The notes: generated by a model from the letters alone, not told the origin. A DNA stretch of 64,000 nt from Ctenosaura bakeri (GCA_948474755.1 CAOLHI010006787.1:1-64000); one strand, 5' to 3'. Shown: positions 33,003-45,237, counted from the first letter of the stretch. A program made the numbers and translations.

Positions 33003-33520
33003 AGCAGTGAGGTGGCCTGGATGGGCCAGGGAAACCCTTTTATGCATGTCATCTCGGCCAGGAGGGCAACTTGGGCGGCACTGGCTATAGCAGAAGGCTG
33101 CAGAGCACTTTGCGGATGGGAACTGTGGGTGGCAGAGTGGGAAGGGCTTCAGCGGGGGTTAGTCTGGATGGCCACTGGGTGTCCCTTTCCTTGAAAACCA
33201 TTTTAGGGCATCTAGGCTGGCAGGGCCCCTGGGGCGGCAGTGGCTCAGAACAGAAGGCTGCAGAGCACTATGCAGGTGAAACCTGTGGGCGGCAGAGTGG
33301 GAAGGGCTTCAGCCGGGGTTAGTCTGGACGGCCACGGGGAACCCTTTCCTTGAAAACCAGTTAGGGCATCTAGGCCGGCAGGGCCCCTGGGGCGGCACTG
33401 CCTGAAAGAAGGCTGCAGAGCACTATGCAGGTGAAACCTGTGGGCGGCAGAGGGGGAAGGGTTTCAGCGGGGGTTATTTGGATGGCCACTGGGAATCCCT
33501 TTCCTTGAAAACCAGTTTAT
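33003..33520. repeat. Tandem array, ~158-bp unit, about three copies
   Basis: The unit marker cagaaggctgcagagcac falls at 33091, 33251 and about 33407, giving a period of 160 and 156. Each unit also has 'gggaagggcttcagc', 'tggatggccactggg' and 'ctttccttgaaaacca'. A further partial unit resumes at about 33950 after the CR1 ('gacctaggccggaagggccc'). The array sits in the transposase intron. Confidence 0.85.
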
Positions 33521-33521
33521 A

Positions 33522-33948
33522 GAATCATAGAATCATAGAAATGTAGAATTGGAAGAGACCACCAGGCCATCCAGTCCAACCCCCTGCCATGCAGGAACAC
33601 CCTCAAATAAACCCCAACAGATGACCATCAAGCCTCTGCTTAAAAACCCCCAAAGGAAAGGAACTCCACTACACCCCGAGGCAGCAGATTCCATTGCCAG
33701 ACAGCCCTGACTGTCAGGAAGTTCTTCCTGAGGTTCAGGTGGAATTTCCTTTCCTGCAGCTTGAATATTGCCCTTGTCCTGGTTTACAGAAAACAACCCC
33801 CTCCTTCCTCTACGGGGCATCCCTTCAAATATTTAAACATGGCTATCATGTCCCTTTTTAACCTCCTTTTTGCAGACTAAACATCGCAGCTTTTAAAGTC
33901 TATCCTCATAGGGCATGTTTTCCCCGGGCCCTTTCCACCTTTTTGGTT
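33522..33948 (-). mobile_element. CR1 LINE 3' end
   Basis: Begins with the octamer run atagaatcatagaatcatag and continues 'gaagagaccaccaggccatc', 'ctgtcaggaagttcttcctg', 'tcaaatatttaaacatggct'. This is the reverse complement of a CR1 3' region, 5'-truncated. It interrupts the tandem array and is thus younger than the array. CR1 lacks target duplications. Confidence 0.9.
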
Positions 33949-34920
33949 TTTAGGGACCTAGGCCGGAAGGGCCCCTGGAGCAGCACTTGGGCCGCCGGGA
34001 CACAACATTTTAGAAAGCATGGGCTGCAGGGCATGTTAGAGAAAAACCCAGATTCTGCAATGGAGAACTCACGTCATTAACTGGCGTAAAATGCCCAGGC
34101 CCCACCAACGATAGGACATGGCCACCAAAGGCCAGCAGGTGAAAGCTGTGGGCTTGCCAGTTTTCCCCTATGATTATTTCCTTCTCCCGTGGCAACTGCG
34201 CAAGTGTTTGGGTTCTGTATCCATGCCTTGAATGGGCCAAGCTATGTGGTTGTGGTCGCTGCCCTGAAATCAAGAAAGGCAAGCAGGTGCGGGGGATGTA
34301 TGTGCATGCACTACAGCCAAGCATTTGCTCGTGATGCAGCTATTGACAAATTTCTTTCCTGCTTTTGGCGTTCACAGATAATGGACGGTTTCCGCCTTCC
34401 CTCAGTGCATGGGGGAAGTGGATGGCAAAAAATGGAAAAGGGACAGGGGAAGAATTTGTGAACAGGAAGGCCTTCTCCATAGTCCTACAAGGAATGGTGG
34501 ATCATTCGGGGAGGTATGTTGACATTGTGCTTGGCTACACGGACGAACGCACGATGCATTCATTTGCCGGCATATCCCTCTGGCATGCCATGGAGGCGGG
34601 GAAGTTCTCCCTGGGAACCCAACCATAACCATCGGTGGTGTCGCTATAGGCCCTGTTATCTTGGGGGACAGCACATACCCCCTTTCAAGATGGCTCATGA
34701 AGCCTTACGGCGGACATTCAGCCCTAAGAAGATTGCCTACAATAGGGTGTTCAACCACTGCAGGAATGTGGTTGAGCGTGTTTTTGGAAGGCTTAAGGCC
34801 AGGTGGGGGTTTTTTCAGCCCCTTTTACAGTCTCTGAAAAGAACTATCCCCCCGTGGTGTCTGCTTGTGTGGTCCTACACAACATTTGTGAGAGCAAAGG
34901 GTATTCTCCACTCCGGCTGA

Positions 34921-37660
34921 GAAACCAGCCCCCCTACCTCTGAGACACACCAGCAGTATTGTCGTCCTCATGATTCTGAAAGGGAGGATCCATAAAGGGG
35001 GAATTGGAAGGGACCGCCATTGCCACGCTGATTGCTGGCAATGCGATTAGCTACACTGTGTTATCCCCCACCTTTTTTTTTTCGTGCACACAGGAAGGAG
35101 TGTGTTATCCTCAAGGCCGCACCTTCGCTGTTGTGACCGCTAGTGTTCTTAAGTATGCATTACCAAACTGTAAAATAAATAAATATTGAATCTGTTTAAA
35201 AAACTGGGCCCTTTATTTATTACCTTTCTTTAAAAAGGCACATATAAAAACGTTATTTGAGGAAAAAAATAACAAAACCTGGTCCGGGAATAACCCGGGG
35301 GGACATTAACCCTACTCGGGAGAGGAAGCCTAAAATTCAAATTGCTTTCCCCCAGCATGGCCCACAGAATGCTCAAGGGCTGTAAATTTGACTGGTTTCC
35401 TGGCCCTAGCTGCCTTGCCCTTTCCTCCCTCCAGCAGCTGGTTGGCAACCGCTGCTGTGCTGCCCTCGGCAACGTTTTGGGTCTCCCCACGTTTGCGCTT
35501 GGGCCAGGGAAGGGCCAGCCACTGGTTGGCGCTCTGCCCATGCCCGTTATCACACTGGAAATGTTTGACATAGCTGTGGCGCACACCCTTAGGAGGGGGA
35601 AATTTCCCGGCGCGCATCCTCTCCCCTTTCGTTGTCTTGAGACACCTGTTCACGATCCATGGCAAGCTGTTGCCTGTCATTTCTTCCTGGTCGCGCATGA
35701 AGCTAAGGTGGCTCTTGCGTACGATGTCCTTTTCACGGGGACCCCCCCCAGTTCTGTTCCCGCTCACCCTGAGGCGTGACGGGGGGCATTCTTGCAATGG
35801 GCGTCTCGATTTCTCTTTCCGGGGTAGACTGGGGCAGTCATCTGTTTGGAACAAAAAGGGAAAAGGGCAAGCAACATAGCGTGGCCATGCGCATAGATCA
35901 GATTCTGGGTGCCATGTATGGACAAGGGGTTAGATACCCGCAATTTGTACAGTCAAGGTACTTCCAACACTGGGAAAAAGGGCATCAACAACACCAAACA
36001 TTGATCACACTGCTGTACCTTGAATTATGTCAGATTTCTCCCTCCCAAAAGGACAGTTGCAAAGTAACGCAACATGGCTGTCCAGCAACAGGCCATATGG
36101 AAAATGCCTTTTTCCCGGCACTGCACTAACGGTTGCACCGAAACTTTAACAGTGAAGGGCACAGCATGTTGAAGTTTTCCCTGCCATGAAGGCTCCAAAG
36201 GTACAATGGGCATATGGGCCGGGTTTGGTTAAGTGTGTATCTCCAAAACCCGTGGTGACAAATCATACCACGGTTATCGCACTGCAATGGAAAGTCGCAG
36301 CAATAGTTTGGGTGCAGGAACCAACTCACCAGCGGCTGTAGTGCTAGTACTCCCCGGTGCAGGGGTTTCCACCTGCATAGCTGTGGGGCAGCTGTCCCGA
36401 TCTCTGCTTGGAGGGAAAAAGAAAAAGTTAGCCCTTGCACCAGGAGGTTCAAAATGCATGACCATGGATAATGCGTTTTCAAAACGGGGCCATGCACTTG
36501 ATCTAGCCGCCCTTCACACACTCCTCCTAGGGAAGAAAGGGGAAAACAGCCACGTCGATGGCCTAGTGGGACCCGGGGGAGTGAATAGGAGCAAGGGATG
36601 ATTAAATGCTCCCCGTCACGCAGCACAAAGGAAAGCTTTAAAAGGCACAACACGCATGGCAAACCGTTAGCACCAGACATGAAATGCGCCTTGCAGGCAT
36701 GTGATGGCAGATCACTGGCCCCCCCCCACCCGGAGTTTGGTTGGGGGTTCTTCCTGGCCCCATTTTTTTTAAAAATGCTTTGGGCTGCAAATGCAAACTT
36801 TGCACAGGGGGGCAGCCAAACCCGACTCACCTGATGTGTCTCCATCACAGGAGCCCTGGGAGGTCTGCCAAACAGTTCCTGGCTCATCTGTTGGTCCGGT
36901 ACTGCAGAAGAAAAAAATTGGATGGGCACTGGGTCTCATTAAATGGGATGGGATAAATTCAAATTCTCTGCCCAAAATACCTTCCGCTGCCACGTTATAA
37001 TCACGCTTGCCCCATCCATGGCGACCACAAGCTCTCTATGACTCGGGGGGGGGGGCCGCGTCCCCCCCCAAAAACCTGGAGAGTTCTTAAAGTACGGACA
37101 TTCCACTCTAGCTGCTCCCGATCTTTTATTTGCTGCAACTGCATCACGGTAGGCTCACGTAGCCTTTTGGCTTCGTCCTGCACCCCCCGCAGTCCGCCTA
37201 TGACCCTTTTTATTCATTTCTCTGGGAATATCCTCGAAAATCTCATGTTCCTATAGGTCACCTGGAGGTCCCTCTGAAATCTCCCTCTCCCCAAATGTCT
37301 AAAAATTTTTAACTCCGTGTGACGCCAGGGATCCCCCTTCCCCGGGGGGCTTTTGCCTTAAAGCAAACCCTTCCTCCTCCACGCTAAAATCACTACCCTG
37401 CAAGGGCTCCCCACTTTGCATTTTACCTTGTTTTCCTTCCAGTTTTCCCCTTTGCAAACCTCTTTTCCCCCCCACACGTCCTCCCCAGTGCAAAATGGCT
37501 CCTCCCTTTATTTTGGCATGGTCAGTTTCCTTCCTCTCCTCGCATTTCGCCATGCGTGATCCTGGCGCAAGCGAAAAGGCGGCGCCAAAGAAACCCCTGC
37601 TGGACAAACCCGGGAAATCAGCCGCATGGTTTGCTCGTGTAGCAGAACGAAGGTGGTGGT
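34921..37660. other. Harbinger interior, no clear gene
   Basis: Between the transposase and Myb-like genes. An AATAAATAAATATTGAA stretch at 35172-35190 could be the transposase polyadenylation region. Open frames exist on both strands (for example 36126-36929 minus), but none has a recognisable domain. Confidence 0.45.
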
Positions 37661-37679
37661 TGCTTTAAAAATATTTTTT

Positions 37680-38481
37680 TTGCCCGGGGTGATGGATGGG
37701 GGGGTCGGGATGGACACTCGAGACCCGGGAAATGCTGGCGATGGTCAGGGGGGGCGGGTGCGGGAAAAAATCGCCCCAACACCACGTGCCTCGACGAGCA
37801 CTACCACAACGTGGCCTACTGCCTTACGCACCACGGCCATGAGAGGACTGCGGAGGAGGTCAGGGACCTTTCCACGAAAAACGGTTCATTTTACGATGCT
37901 AAGGGCCAACGGCCACCCACCCCCCCCCGCAAGGCCACCCTTTTTTCCCGGGTCATGTGTACCTTGTGGAGGGCGGCCGGGAGCCCCGGCTGGGCATCCC
38001 GGGATAGACGTGAGTAATGTTAGCCACAACACCTGCATGGTTATGCCAACCCCAGGAGAATGGATGGTGTATATCCCTTGCACGGGGAAAAAGCAGCTGG
38101 GCTGATGAAACCCAATGCTAATGAAATGTTGCACTTCCACAGGCAGAAGACGCCATGGGGCTGGCCACCAGCCACCGGTAGACAATCAAGGCATGGCGGA
38201 GGGGAAGGTACAAAAACTTTGTTTTGGTATGGCTTTGGTTCAAGGGGGGGTTTTTCCCTAACCCCCCCTTCCCCCCTATTCATAGTTGGATTACATTTTA
38301 CCATTTTCCCCCATCTGAAAGGTTTTTGGGGCTGATCACATGCAATGTGTTCCCGTGGTTTTTATTGCAGACCAAGAAAACAACTCAGCACGGGACACCC
38401 GGGGACGGATGCAGAGGCATCAGAGGAAGACCACCCCTGCACGCAGGCATGTGGGCCAACAAGGTTCCTGACATCTTGTAA
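37680..38481 (+). pseudogene. Myb/SANT-like (trihelix) protein of the Harbinger element
   Basis: Pieces fit the MSANTD/Myb_DNA-bind_4 pattern: WTLETREMLAMV near 37715 (first helix), CLDEHYHNVAYCLTHHGHER, TAEEVRDLSTKNGSFYDAKG, then a conserved-looking RVMCTLWRAAGSPGWASRD. A donor AC|GTGAGT at 38010 and an acceptor ttttattgcag at 38370 define an intron. Exon 2 (38371-38481) is open to a TAA and ends KVPDIL. At least one frameshift separates helix 1 from the rest. In Harbinger systems this partner binds DNA and helps carry the transposase to the nucleus and to the element ends. This copy is probably non-functional. Confidence 0.68.
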
Positions 38482-40641
38482 CCTCTACCCCTTTGTTTTT
38501 AACGCCCCCCCCACAGTATAGTGCACGAAGTTTTGTTATTTGGTGTTTCTTCAAAGTTTTATTAAATATTTATTTTTATAAATAAGCGTGAGGTCCCTTC
38601 TGTTTTCCCTCAACTGCAGGACAGTTGTGTCAGCGTGGCAGTTGTGAATTTGCTGAAACACACACCCGAGGATTTGCCAGCAAACCAAAATGTTTGGGAA
38701 GTTTGGCCAGGTGATGAAAAGGATAGGAGTGTGTAGGTATCGCAGTGGATCCACTGTGCATGGAACGCCTGGCGGTGGCACTGCGCACTCCACATGGTTT
38801 TCTGTACCTGCGGAGATAAGAAGGGGCGTCACCAGCTACCAGCAAAACGTATGGACAACTATGAGCGGGGCTTGGCTTTTAACGAATAATGAGGGAGGTT
38901 TCAGTGCCCTATAGATCGCTGCCATGTGCCATCATGGAAAAAAAGGAAGGAAAACTAGCAAACTGCCAGTGCAGGCCGGGAAAAAAACTCCTTGGCATGT
39001 TGGGGGGGGCGTTAGGCAAATATACGAGTAGGCTTTTAGTGGGCCTGGCCGTTTCGTGCCTGTGCTGGAATCAGAAGACGGAGGAAGAGGTACGTGTGGA
39101 AACGCAGGGACCAGGACGCGTTAAAAAAAAGGGGTGTGCTTGGAAGGGAGGCCAGGAAGTGGGGAAGGCAGTTAAACAGGGAAGCAAATGGAAGAGGGTG
39201 CAAAAAAAATACAGCCGCCCCCTAAACTTTTGGGGCAAAACCATGCCTTCTGAATGTGATTTCAGCAGGCAGCATGCAGCCACGCTCCCCAGCATCCCAA
39301 GTTTGAGGCACATGTATTAAATGAATAATTTCCAGACATCAGTTTTCCCGGTGGGAGCCAATTACTTCACAGAGCAATTTAACTAAATAAAAGCACACAT
39401 AGGTAGGGTTCAAGTGCTGGGAAAAAAAGGAAGAATTTTTTGTTTTAAAAAGTCCCTCCAGCCAGTGTTTCAGCCCTTGCTCAATTTCCGCAGCAGCCCG
39501 GTATTGCGCTATGATTCCGCTTCAAACATCATCTGGAAACCCGGTGGGATTTACAGTATTGCAGAGGCCGCTGGAAGTGGGATCATCACGCGACATCAGG
39601 TCTCTGCTCCTTTCTGTGGGAACTTGGCATCTTGGTTGGGAGAGCACAGAAATCTGGGCCAGGAATCCTGCCCTCTCCAGGAGGTTGGATAGGAACTCCT
39701 GTCGGTCCCTCCCGAAACTGCAATCCACAGCTTTCCAGGAGATTTCGAAAGTGTGAACATCGCGCTATAACTGGCTATTGCAGAAATGGTGCCTGCTACT
39801 TTTGTAATCACACTGGCCGCCTGTGGCGGGGGTGCAGTGGCTGGTTCGAATGTTCCCTCCATCCCTCCCTGCCCCCCTTCCCAGCATTTCCCATGTTCCG
39901 TGCCCTAAGTGCAACGAATGCCCTTTTGAAGGTATCATTTTTTTCGCTCAGACGCTGGAGCCATGACATCCTGGGCGAGGTTTTTCACTCATCAGCCACC
40001 ACGCCGCCCAGTTCACATGCCCCTCGAGCATTGGAATACAACGGCCCCTCCTCAGCTCTTGGAGGGCACCCCCGTCTTTCCAACCTCATAGGGATCCCCC
40101 TTGTTCTAAACAGGGGGTTTCCCAGGAGGAAACTAAAACCCTCGAAGTGTTTTCTCCAGAGCAGCCCCCCCATCCTAGGGACCCTCTGGGAGATAAGCAC
40201 TGCCCCCTGAAATCGGCACATCACGACGCGGCACGGAGGATTGATTGCAGTTTAGTAAAAAAAAACCTCACCTCCTTTTTGCCCCACGTTTCCTTGTCAC
40301 CGTGCTTTTGCTTGCTTCTGGCAGCCGCTTTTGCAGGATTGGAAAATGGCGCCGTCTGGTCGTATTGGGGGCGGTCTTGTGGCTTCTGCTGGCCATGCCC
40401 AAGTCCCTCCGTCTCTTCATCCCCCGCACGAATCAGCACGCACCGTCGCTTTTTCACGAAAGAACGAGCACGGATTGGCCGAAAAAACCCACATTTCTTC
40501 TGGTTTTTAAAAAGGACGTGCGAATGCTGGATGGCGGCTCCCCCGTGCGGATTGAGGTGAGAATCCAAAAAATTAAATGCGACCCGGTTCTCTCTAACGT
40601 GAAAAAGGCCCACGATCGAGGTCGACCTGGGAAAATTTAAT
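38482..40641. other. Harbinger 3' portion, no clear gene
   Basis: GC-rich, with runs of G or C. An internal palindrome-ended segment at about 39485-39790 (tttccgcagcagcccggtat and its partner) resembles the hairpin MITEs elsewhere in the window. The 'aaatggcgcc' motif near 40344 recurs in the second Harbinger copy at about 52376 (in complement), so it is part of the shared sub-terminal region. Confidence 0.5.
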
Positions 40642-40662
40642 TACCCCGTGAGAAAAGGGCCC

Positions 40663-40910
40663 TAGTCTCAGATCTTCTTACTGCTTTCTGGTGATTTTCA
40701 GCTTCAGAGGTTGCCCTGTAATTGGGGCAACAGTCCAGTCAAAGTGAGCCTTTTATCCTAGTGTTATACACTCAAGGTTTCAACCTGGCCACCTTTACCA
40801 CAGTGGGAGTTGTCTCTACTACCTGATAGGGTCTCCTCCACCCATGACCAAGTTGCACCCAATCCTTCACCCATATCTCCTGGTTGGAAAGGGTGTGCCT
40901 GTGTCTGTAG
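40663..40910 (-). pseudogene. Retroviral integrase C-terminus remnant (ERV pol)
   Basis: On the minus strand a short frame shows the gammaretrovirus-like pattern of the end of integrase: a tryptophan-rich segment (GWRRPYQVVETTPTVVKVA) near 40840-40780, corresponding to the 'W.GPY.VLLTTPTAVKV' block. It is broken by stops on both sides. Position and strand fit the provirus defined by the LTRs. It abuts the right end of the Harbinger insertion. Confidence 0.65.
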
Positions 40911-43640
40911 AAAGGGGAATCACTATTCTAACATTTATTCCCTTGTTTTACTCATAGCTTTCCTATTGCGCTAACTCCTTCCTGTTGAGTTATGTTTCCT
41001 AATTCCTTTGTGTCTCTCCTCAATCCACCCAAAAATGGCTTCATACTTTGGCTAAAAAGGAAACAACCCTATGGTTCGGTGAGCTGTGCACTTCATCCTA
41101 TGCCTTATCATAATAGGGCTCTGGGAAGAACAAAAACATTCCTGGTTTTTCTGTTGTGGGCTGCACATGGAATAAAAGTGAAAAGTCTCTGTAAAATGGG
41201 CTAGGTAGGTGGTATCATACCACTTGCCCTGTGTTGGCATCTGGCTGCTGTCTGGGCCATACATGTTGAACTACTGTGTCTTCAGGATTTTGTTTCATCT
41301 TCTCCACTCTTCTTGAGTTCTGAGGTATGCAGGTACAATGTGACTCTTCCAGGTGATTTCTTGAACAGTGGTTTAATCTTGGATGATCTTGTGGACAAAT
41401 GCAAGTCTGTTGTTTGAGCCTATATGGTGTGTGGGCTTTTAGGGCTGTCATTGGTCTCTTAGCTGTCTCACAGCCTTCAACTCTCCCTTTTCTCCACCTT
41501 CTCAGTCAGAGTCCTTTAGCTGCAGTTCCACTTACAGCCTGGAGGGGTGCTCTATCGCCTCATCCAGCTCAGAGATGCACCATCATCTCTTTCTCCCAGC
41601 TTGCTTCTTGGGGTCACCTCCCTTAGCCTGCTGGGGCTGCGCTAGGGAGCCTTTCCAATTGCCGCTCTATCGGGAACTGGGGGGGGGCCTTCACAGTTTG
41701 GACTGCCTTGCATCTAGGACTTCTGCACTTCTCCCTGTCCCTGTGTTCTCCACGCTTCTGTGGGATGAGGCACAAAAGTTTTTCTCTTGACTGCTGGCCA
41801 CAGACACCATAGCTTTTGACTCTGCTGCTGTGCAGCCTCTTGGACTTTTGGTCCTGATTCTCTCTTCTGCCCAATTCTAAAATTCTAAACATCAGATGAA
41901 CTAAGGAAAGGGGGGTGAATCCCCCCTTTCGGGTCTGACAATTTGGGATTTGAGAGTGGGCGTGATTGCAACGATGGGAGGGGTAGCCTCCTCTGTGTTC
42001 TCTGCTTCGGCTGCCGTCCCTTGCCAGCTCCGCCCTCCTACTGCTTCTTGTTAAGCTTAAAGGAGCCTATGCCTTTTGCTCTCCAAGCTTTCTTTAGGGT
42101 GGCCAGCAACATTCTGGGCTTCATGTTGCTGCTGCCATCAAAGGTGGGGCCAAGCTCGCCTATCCCCTTCCGTCTTCCTAGCCTCCTTAGCAGGCACCTC
42201 GGCCCAGGGGCGGGGACCACTGCAGCCATCGCTTCTCCTGGTCTCACTCCCTTTTCCAACGCTGGCAGGGGCTTTCATTCATTATCACTGGTTCATGCTC
42301 CCTTCCCCGGTCTGTTCCTCAAGGGGGAGGCAGGCAGGAGCGGGTGAGTGAAGGAGGTGAGGCAGGAGGGCTGGCTGTTTCGTCTTCAGACAAGGTGTGC
42401 CTCTGGGGTTGGTGTGTTAAATTCCCTGGGGGCTATCTAATATTTTACTTCTCTGTTCCTTACATTTGTGAGCCTTAGGGGGAATCAGTTACTACAATTT
42501 CCATGTGTCCGAGTTCCTACGCAATCTTTTTAAACACAATGTCAGACAGAGTTCTGCAGCCTTTTGAAATTCCACTTCCTCTTCAGGAGAAAAAGCCAAA
42601 AAATCATTCATTTCTAGCATTTCCCCTCCCTTTCTCCAGCAAGAGAGGGAGGGGGTGGAGGTGGATGGATTGGAAGTCCTTTGAGTTGTAAATTGCCAGC
42701 TAATTGATGCAGAGGCAGAGCTGCCTTCTTTCCTTTTGTTTTCTCATTTACACACTAACAGAATTCTTAGTTTGCCAAGGCACTTGGCTAAATGAATTTC
42801 TAGTCCAAAAACAGCAACTATAGGGTTAAATCTGAGAGCCTGAGGAGGAGGAGGGAGGGGACGTGGGGAAATGGAGCGGCTTCAAGCAATACAGAAAGAA
42901 AACAGAGAAACCTTTCCTTTCCTGGAATTTTCCTACATACATTAAAGCATTATCTGACCTCAAACCATACAAAAAGTACAGAGAAAATGCAGTTTCCATT
43001 TAACCCTTTCATTTGAAGCTTTTCAACATACATTGAAGCAGAGCCTGTTGGCTGCTTCTTCCACCCATTTCCACCCCAAAACGACAACACGCAGTAGGGA
43101 AGTAGGGGTGAGCTGAGGGGTAAGGGGTCCCAATAGCTCGAAACAATGAGGTAGACAAATGTTATACATGCTGACATAGACAGCTGGAAGTTCCAACGGG
43201 CTACTAGGAGAACTGCAGCATCAGTCATGCACACACTTTCATACAACAAACACAACCTCCCCCTTCCCTGTGTGTCTAAGGAATCCTGCGGTTTCATTGG
43301 CCCCTCAGCCAATATACTCGAGCTGGATTCCAAGGGGGTGATCAGACCCCTCTTCTTCCCCAGTGTCCCACACCTTAGGGGAAGGCCCTTAACACACTTA
43401 CCTATGGTTGTTCTGTGGTTGTGTGTGTGTCCTGTATCAATCTTCCAAACCGTTCCTGGGTTCTTTAGCTGGCAATCATTCCCTTGGCTTTACACCCCCC
43501 CCGAGGAGGACTGTCCAATAAAAGAATCGGGGGCACCCTAGGTCCTTATCAGTGGTGCATAAATGCCAGAGGAAGCAGCTGCCACTTCAAGAGGGCAAAA
43601 AGGCCCATTTATCCTGGCATACGAGCCGACAAAATATGTT
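40911..43640 (-). mobile_element. ERV interior, 5' side (leader and deleted gag-pol)
   Basis: Spans from the integrase remnant to the right LTR. A splice-donor-like ataggtaagtgtg lies on the minus strand at about 43404, where a retroviral leader donor is expected. At 2.7 kb it is far too short for gag plus most of pol, so a large internal deletion is inferred. No intact frame. The part at 41.45-42.7 kb is not recognisably retroviral. Confidence 0.45.
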
Positions 43641-44023
43641 GTGGAACTGAGATAGAGACCCACGGTTTTAGGAAAAAAGATTTATTGTGCACAATGTCCC
43701 AGTGAGATCCTTTCTCAAAGGTCTGGGCCCTGCCTCCTTACATTCAAAGCAATTTATACATCTCCAGTACAAATACATCACATGTTCAAGAAAACAAACT
43801 GATGAGTACAGAGGTTCTCACCAGTGTGTGCCAACAAAATGTTGCTAATCTTCTGTAACACTGCCAAGAGCTAGCACGTCAAGCCAAGCTGATAACATTC
43901 CATTACACAAAGTTCCTTTGTCTCCTTTAAACACAGAGGGACTTCAATTCCAGAGGAAATTAACTGCTCTTCCCTCACACCCAGAAGTCATCTAGGCTGA
44001 GCCGAAACAGCATGTCCACTATA
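43641..44023 (-). repeat. ERV LTR, right copy (5' LTR on the minus strand)
   Basis: Homologous to 30371-30687 and extending further. Read on the minus strand it has gcacaataaatc (polyadenylation signal) near 43690, then about 55 bases to 'ttgtcggctcgtatgccagg', which resembles a primer-binding-site region of the GGCTCGT type. The left boundary is inferred from that. No open frame. Confidence 0.7.
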
Positions 44024-44386
44024 GTGCCATGGGGCCACCCCATTCCCTCCAGTGTTTCACTGATGAAAACCAAAACACACGTGGCCAAGCAATGTCAGAG
44101 TGTGGTCAAGATAGCAAAAGTTACTAATGAAGAAACAAGCTAGGAAAGTCTGCAGCAGTTTGCTTTTGCCTGATCCAACAAGGAAGGGCAAAATTCCTCC
44201 CCTTCTCTTCCTGCTGACTTATTTGAATGCAAACTATTTCTGTACTTTGAACTCAATTTCCTGTAAATGAGGCAAGCTGAGGATAAAGGAGGAAAGTGGT
44301 AGGAAATGGGAGAAACCAGAACATTTGCAAGCAGCTGGAAAAGTGAGAAAACAAAGGATTAATCTGGACCATTCCTCTCCCCCAGA

Positions 44387-44580
44387 CAATTGGGACAGTT
44401 GGAGGGTATGCCATGCTATGTAATCTTGGGATTTGTAGTTTTGCAAGGCATTTGGCATTCTCTGACAGAGAATTCTAGTGTTTTCCCTGAACTACAATTC
44501 CAAGGAGTCTTTAGGATGCAACCATGGTGGTTAAAGTATTCTCGAAGTGCTATAACTGTGCAGTGTAGACACATTCTGCA
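44387..44580. mobile_element. MITE of a second hairpin family (degenerate)
   Basis: Contains the paired blocks 'atcttgggatttgtagtttt' and 'gaactacaattccaaggagt', ending 'gctataactgtgcagtgtag'. Relatives lie at 45238-45465 and, as partial copies, at 45575-45750 and 45960-46045. Confidence 0.6.
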
Positions 44581-45237
44581 ATTCATAATAGTGAATAGCA
44601 GGGAGATAAGGGCTGTTCCTCCTGAGGAAATTAGAGAAAAGTGGTGGGAAGTTCAAAAGATCTTATTCCTGACAGGAATTCAAGCTCGTTCTTAAGAGAT
44701 GGAGAAAATATTGCTCGTAAAGCCCTAGCATTTTTAATTATTAAGAAATATCATAACTACATTTATATCTCTGAATATCTTGGGTATGCTATTCTTTTAC
44801 CTAGGAAGAATCCAGCATTAGGCCAGGCAACTAGGAAAAAGAAGAGCTCATTCTCCTGAGGGGAGCAGACAAATTCTTATTCCCAGTAGGGATTAAAGGT
44901 GGTTGTTCAGAGAAGAAGATCATAATTCTGTGTATCTATTTATTCATTCAGTTTATAATCCCCCATTCTATGGAGGGGGTGATTCACAGTTGCCTCTCCC
45001 TGCTGCCACAGCATCTTCTTGAGGAGAAATGTGACTCTAAATACACGTATAATATATTAAAAACACCATTATAATATTGCTTAACCAGCAATGATTAAAC
45101 AGAGCTACACTTCACTGTGTGCTAATTGCCAAACAATCCTGTTAATATATTACACATGTGAATATTTTGGGAAGATTCCTGCACGAGGTCTGGCTGCTGA
45201 GGAAGAGGGAAGCCATCTTGCATTTTGTGGTTAACAA

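Larger units (their letters stand above)
32380..34920 (+). pseudogene. Harbinger transposase, two exons, disrupted
   Basis: Exon 1 (about 32380-32748) encodes a segment matching the second copy at 50-52 kb: MRQAISVEERVAITVWRLTS, then CLSIEHVLRASTMCLGDYLR. It ends at the donor AGG|GTAAGT (GT at 32749). Exon 2 starts after ttcacag at 34378 with MDGFRLP and continues FSIVLQGMVDHSGRYVDIVL and GYTDERTMHSF; the Asp of the 'HDAR' block is altered or shifted. PVILGDSTYPLSRWLMKPYG follows, then NHCRNVVERVFGRLKARWGF with the third acidic residue. Several frameshifts separate these pieces, so the gene is dead. The family catalyses DDE cut-and-paste transposition. Confidence 0.8.
31863..40662 (+). mobile_element. 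Harbinger-type DNA transposon, 8.8 kb, degenerate
   Basis: Bounded by inverted ends: gggccctttttctcaggggg at 31863 and the complement ccccgtgagaaaagggccct at about 40642-40662. Inside, on the plus strand, are a split transposase gene (32.38-34.92 kb) and a Myb/SANT-like gene (37.68-38.48 kb), the two-gene content known for PIF/Harbinger elements. A ~158-bp tandem array and a CR1 occupy the transposase intron. The sequence is GC-rich, with many G or C runs of 7-9 and numerous frame breaks. It lies inside the ERV. A 3-bp target duplication could not be made to match cleanly (CTG left, CTA right). Confidence 0.72.

Noticed and set aside
33003..33520. Possible CRISPR array
   Set aside because: Units are about 158 bp and similar throughout, not short repeats with unique spacers, and the genome is a vertebrate one.
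36126..36929. 267-codon minus-strand frame inside the large Harbinger
   Set aside because: No recognisable domain and no homologue in the second copy within this window; strand opposite to the element's genes. Chance cannot be excluded as the simplest explanation.
40147..40640. Plus-strand frames of about 130 codons
   Set aside because: They fall in the sub-terminal region of the Harbinger element and show no domain.
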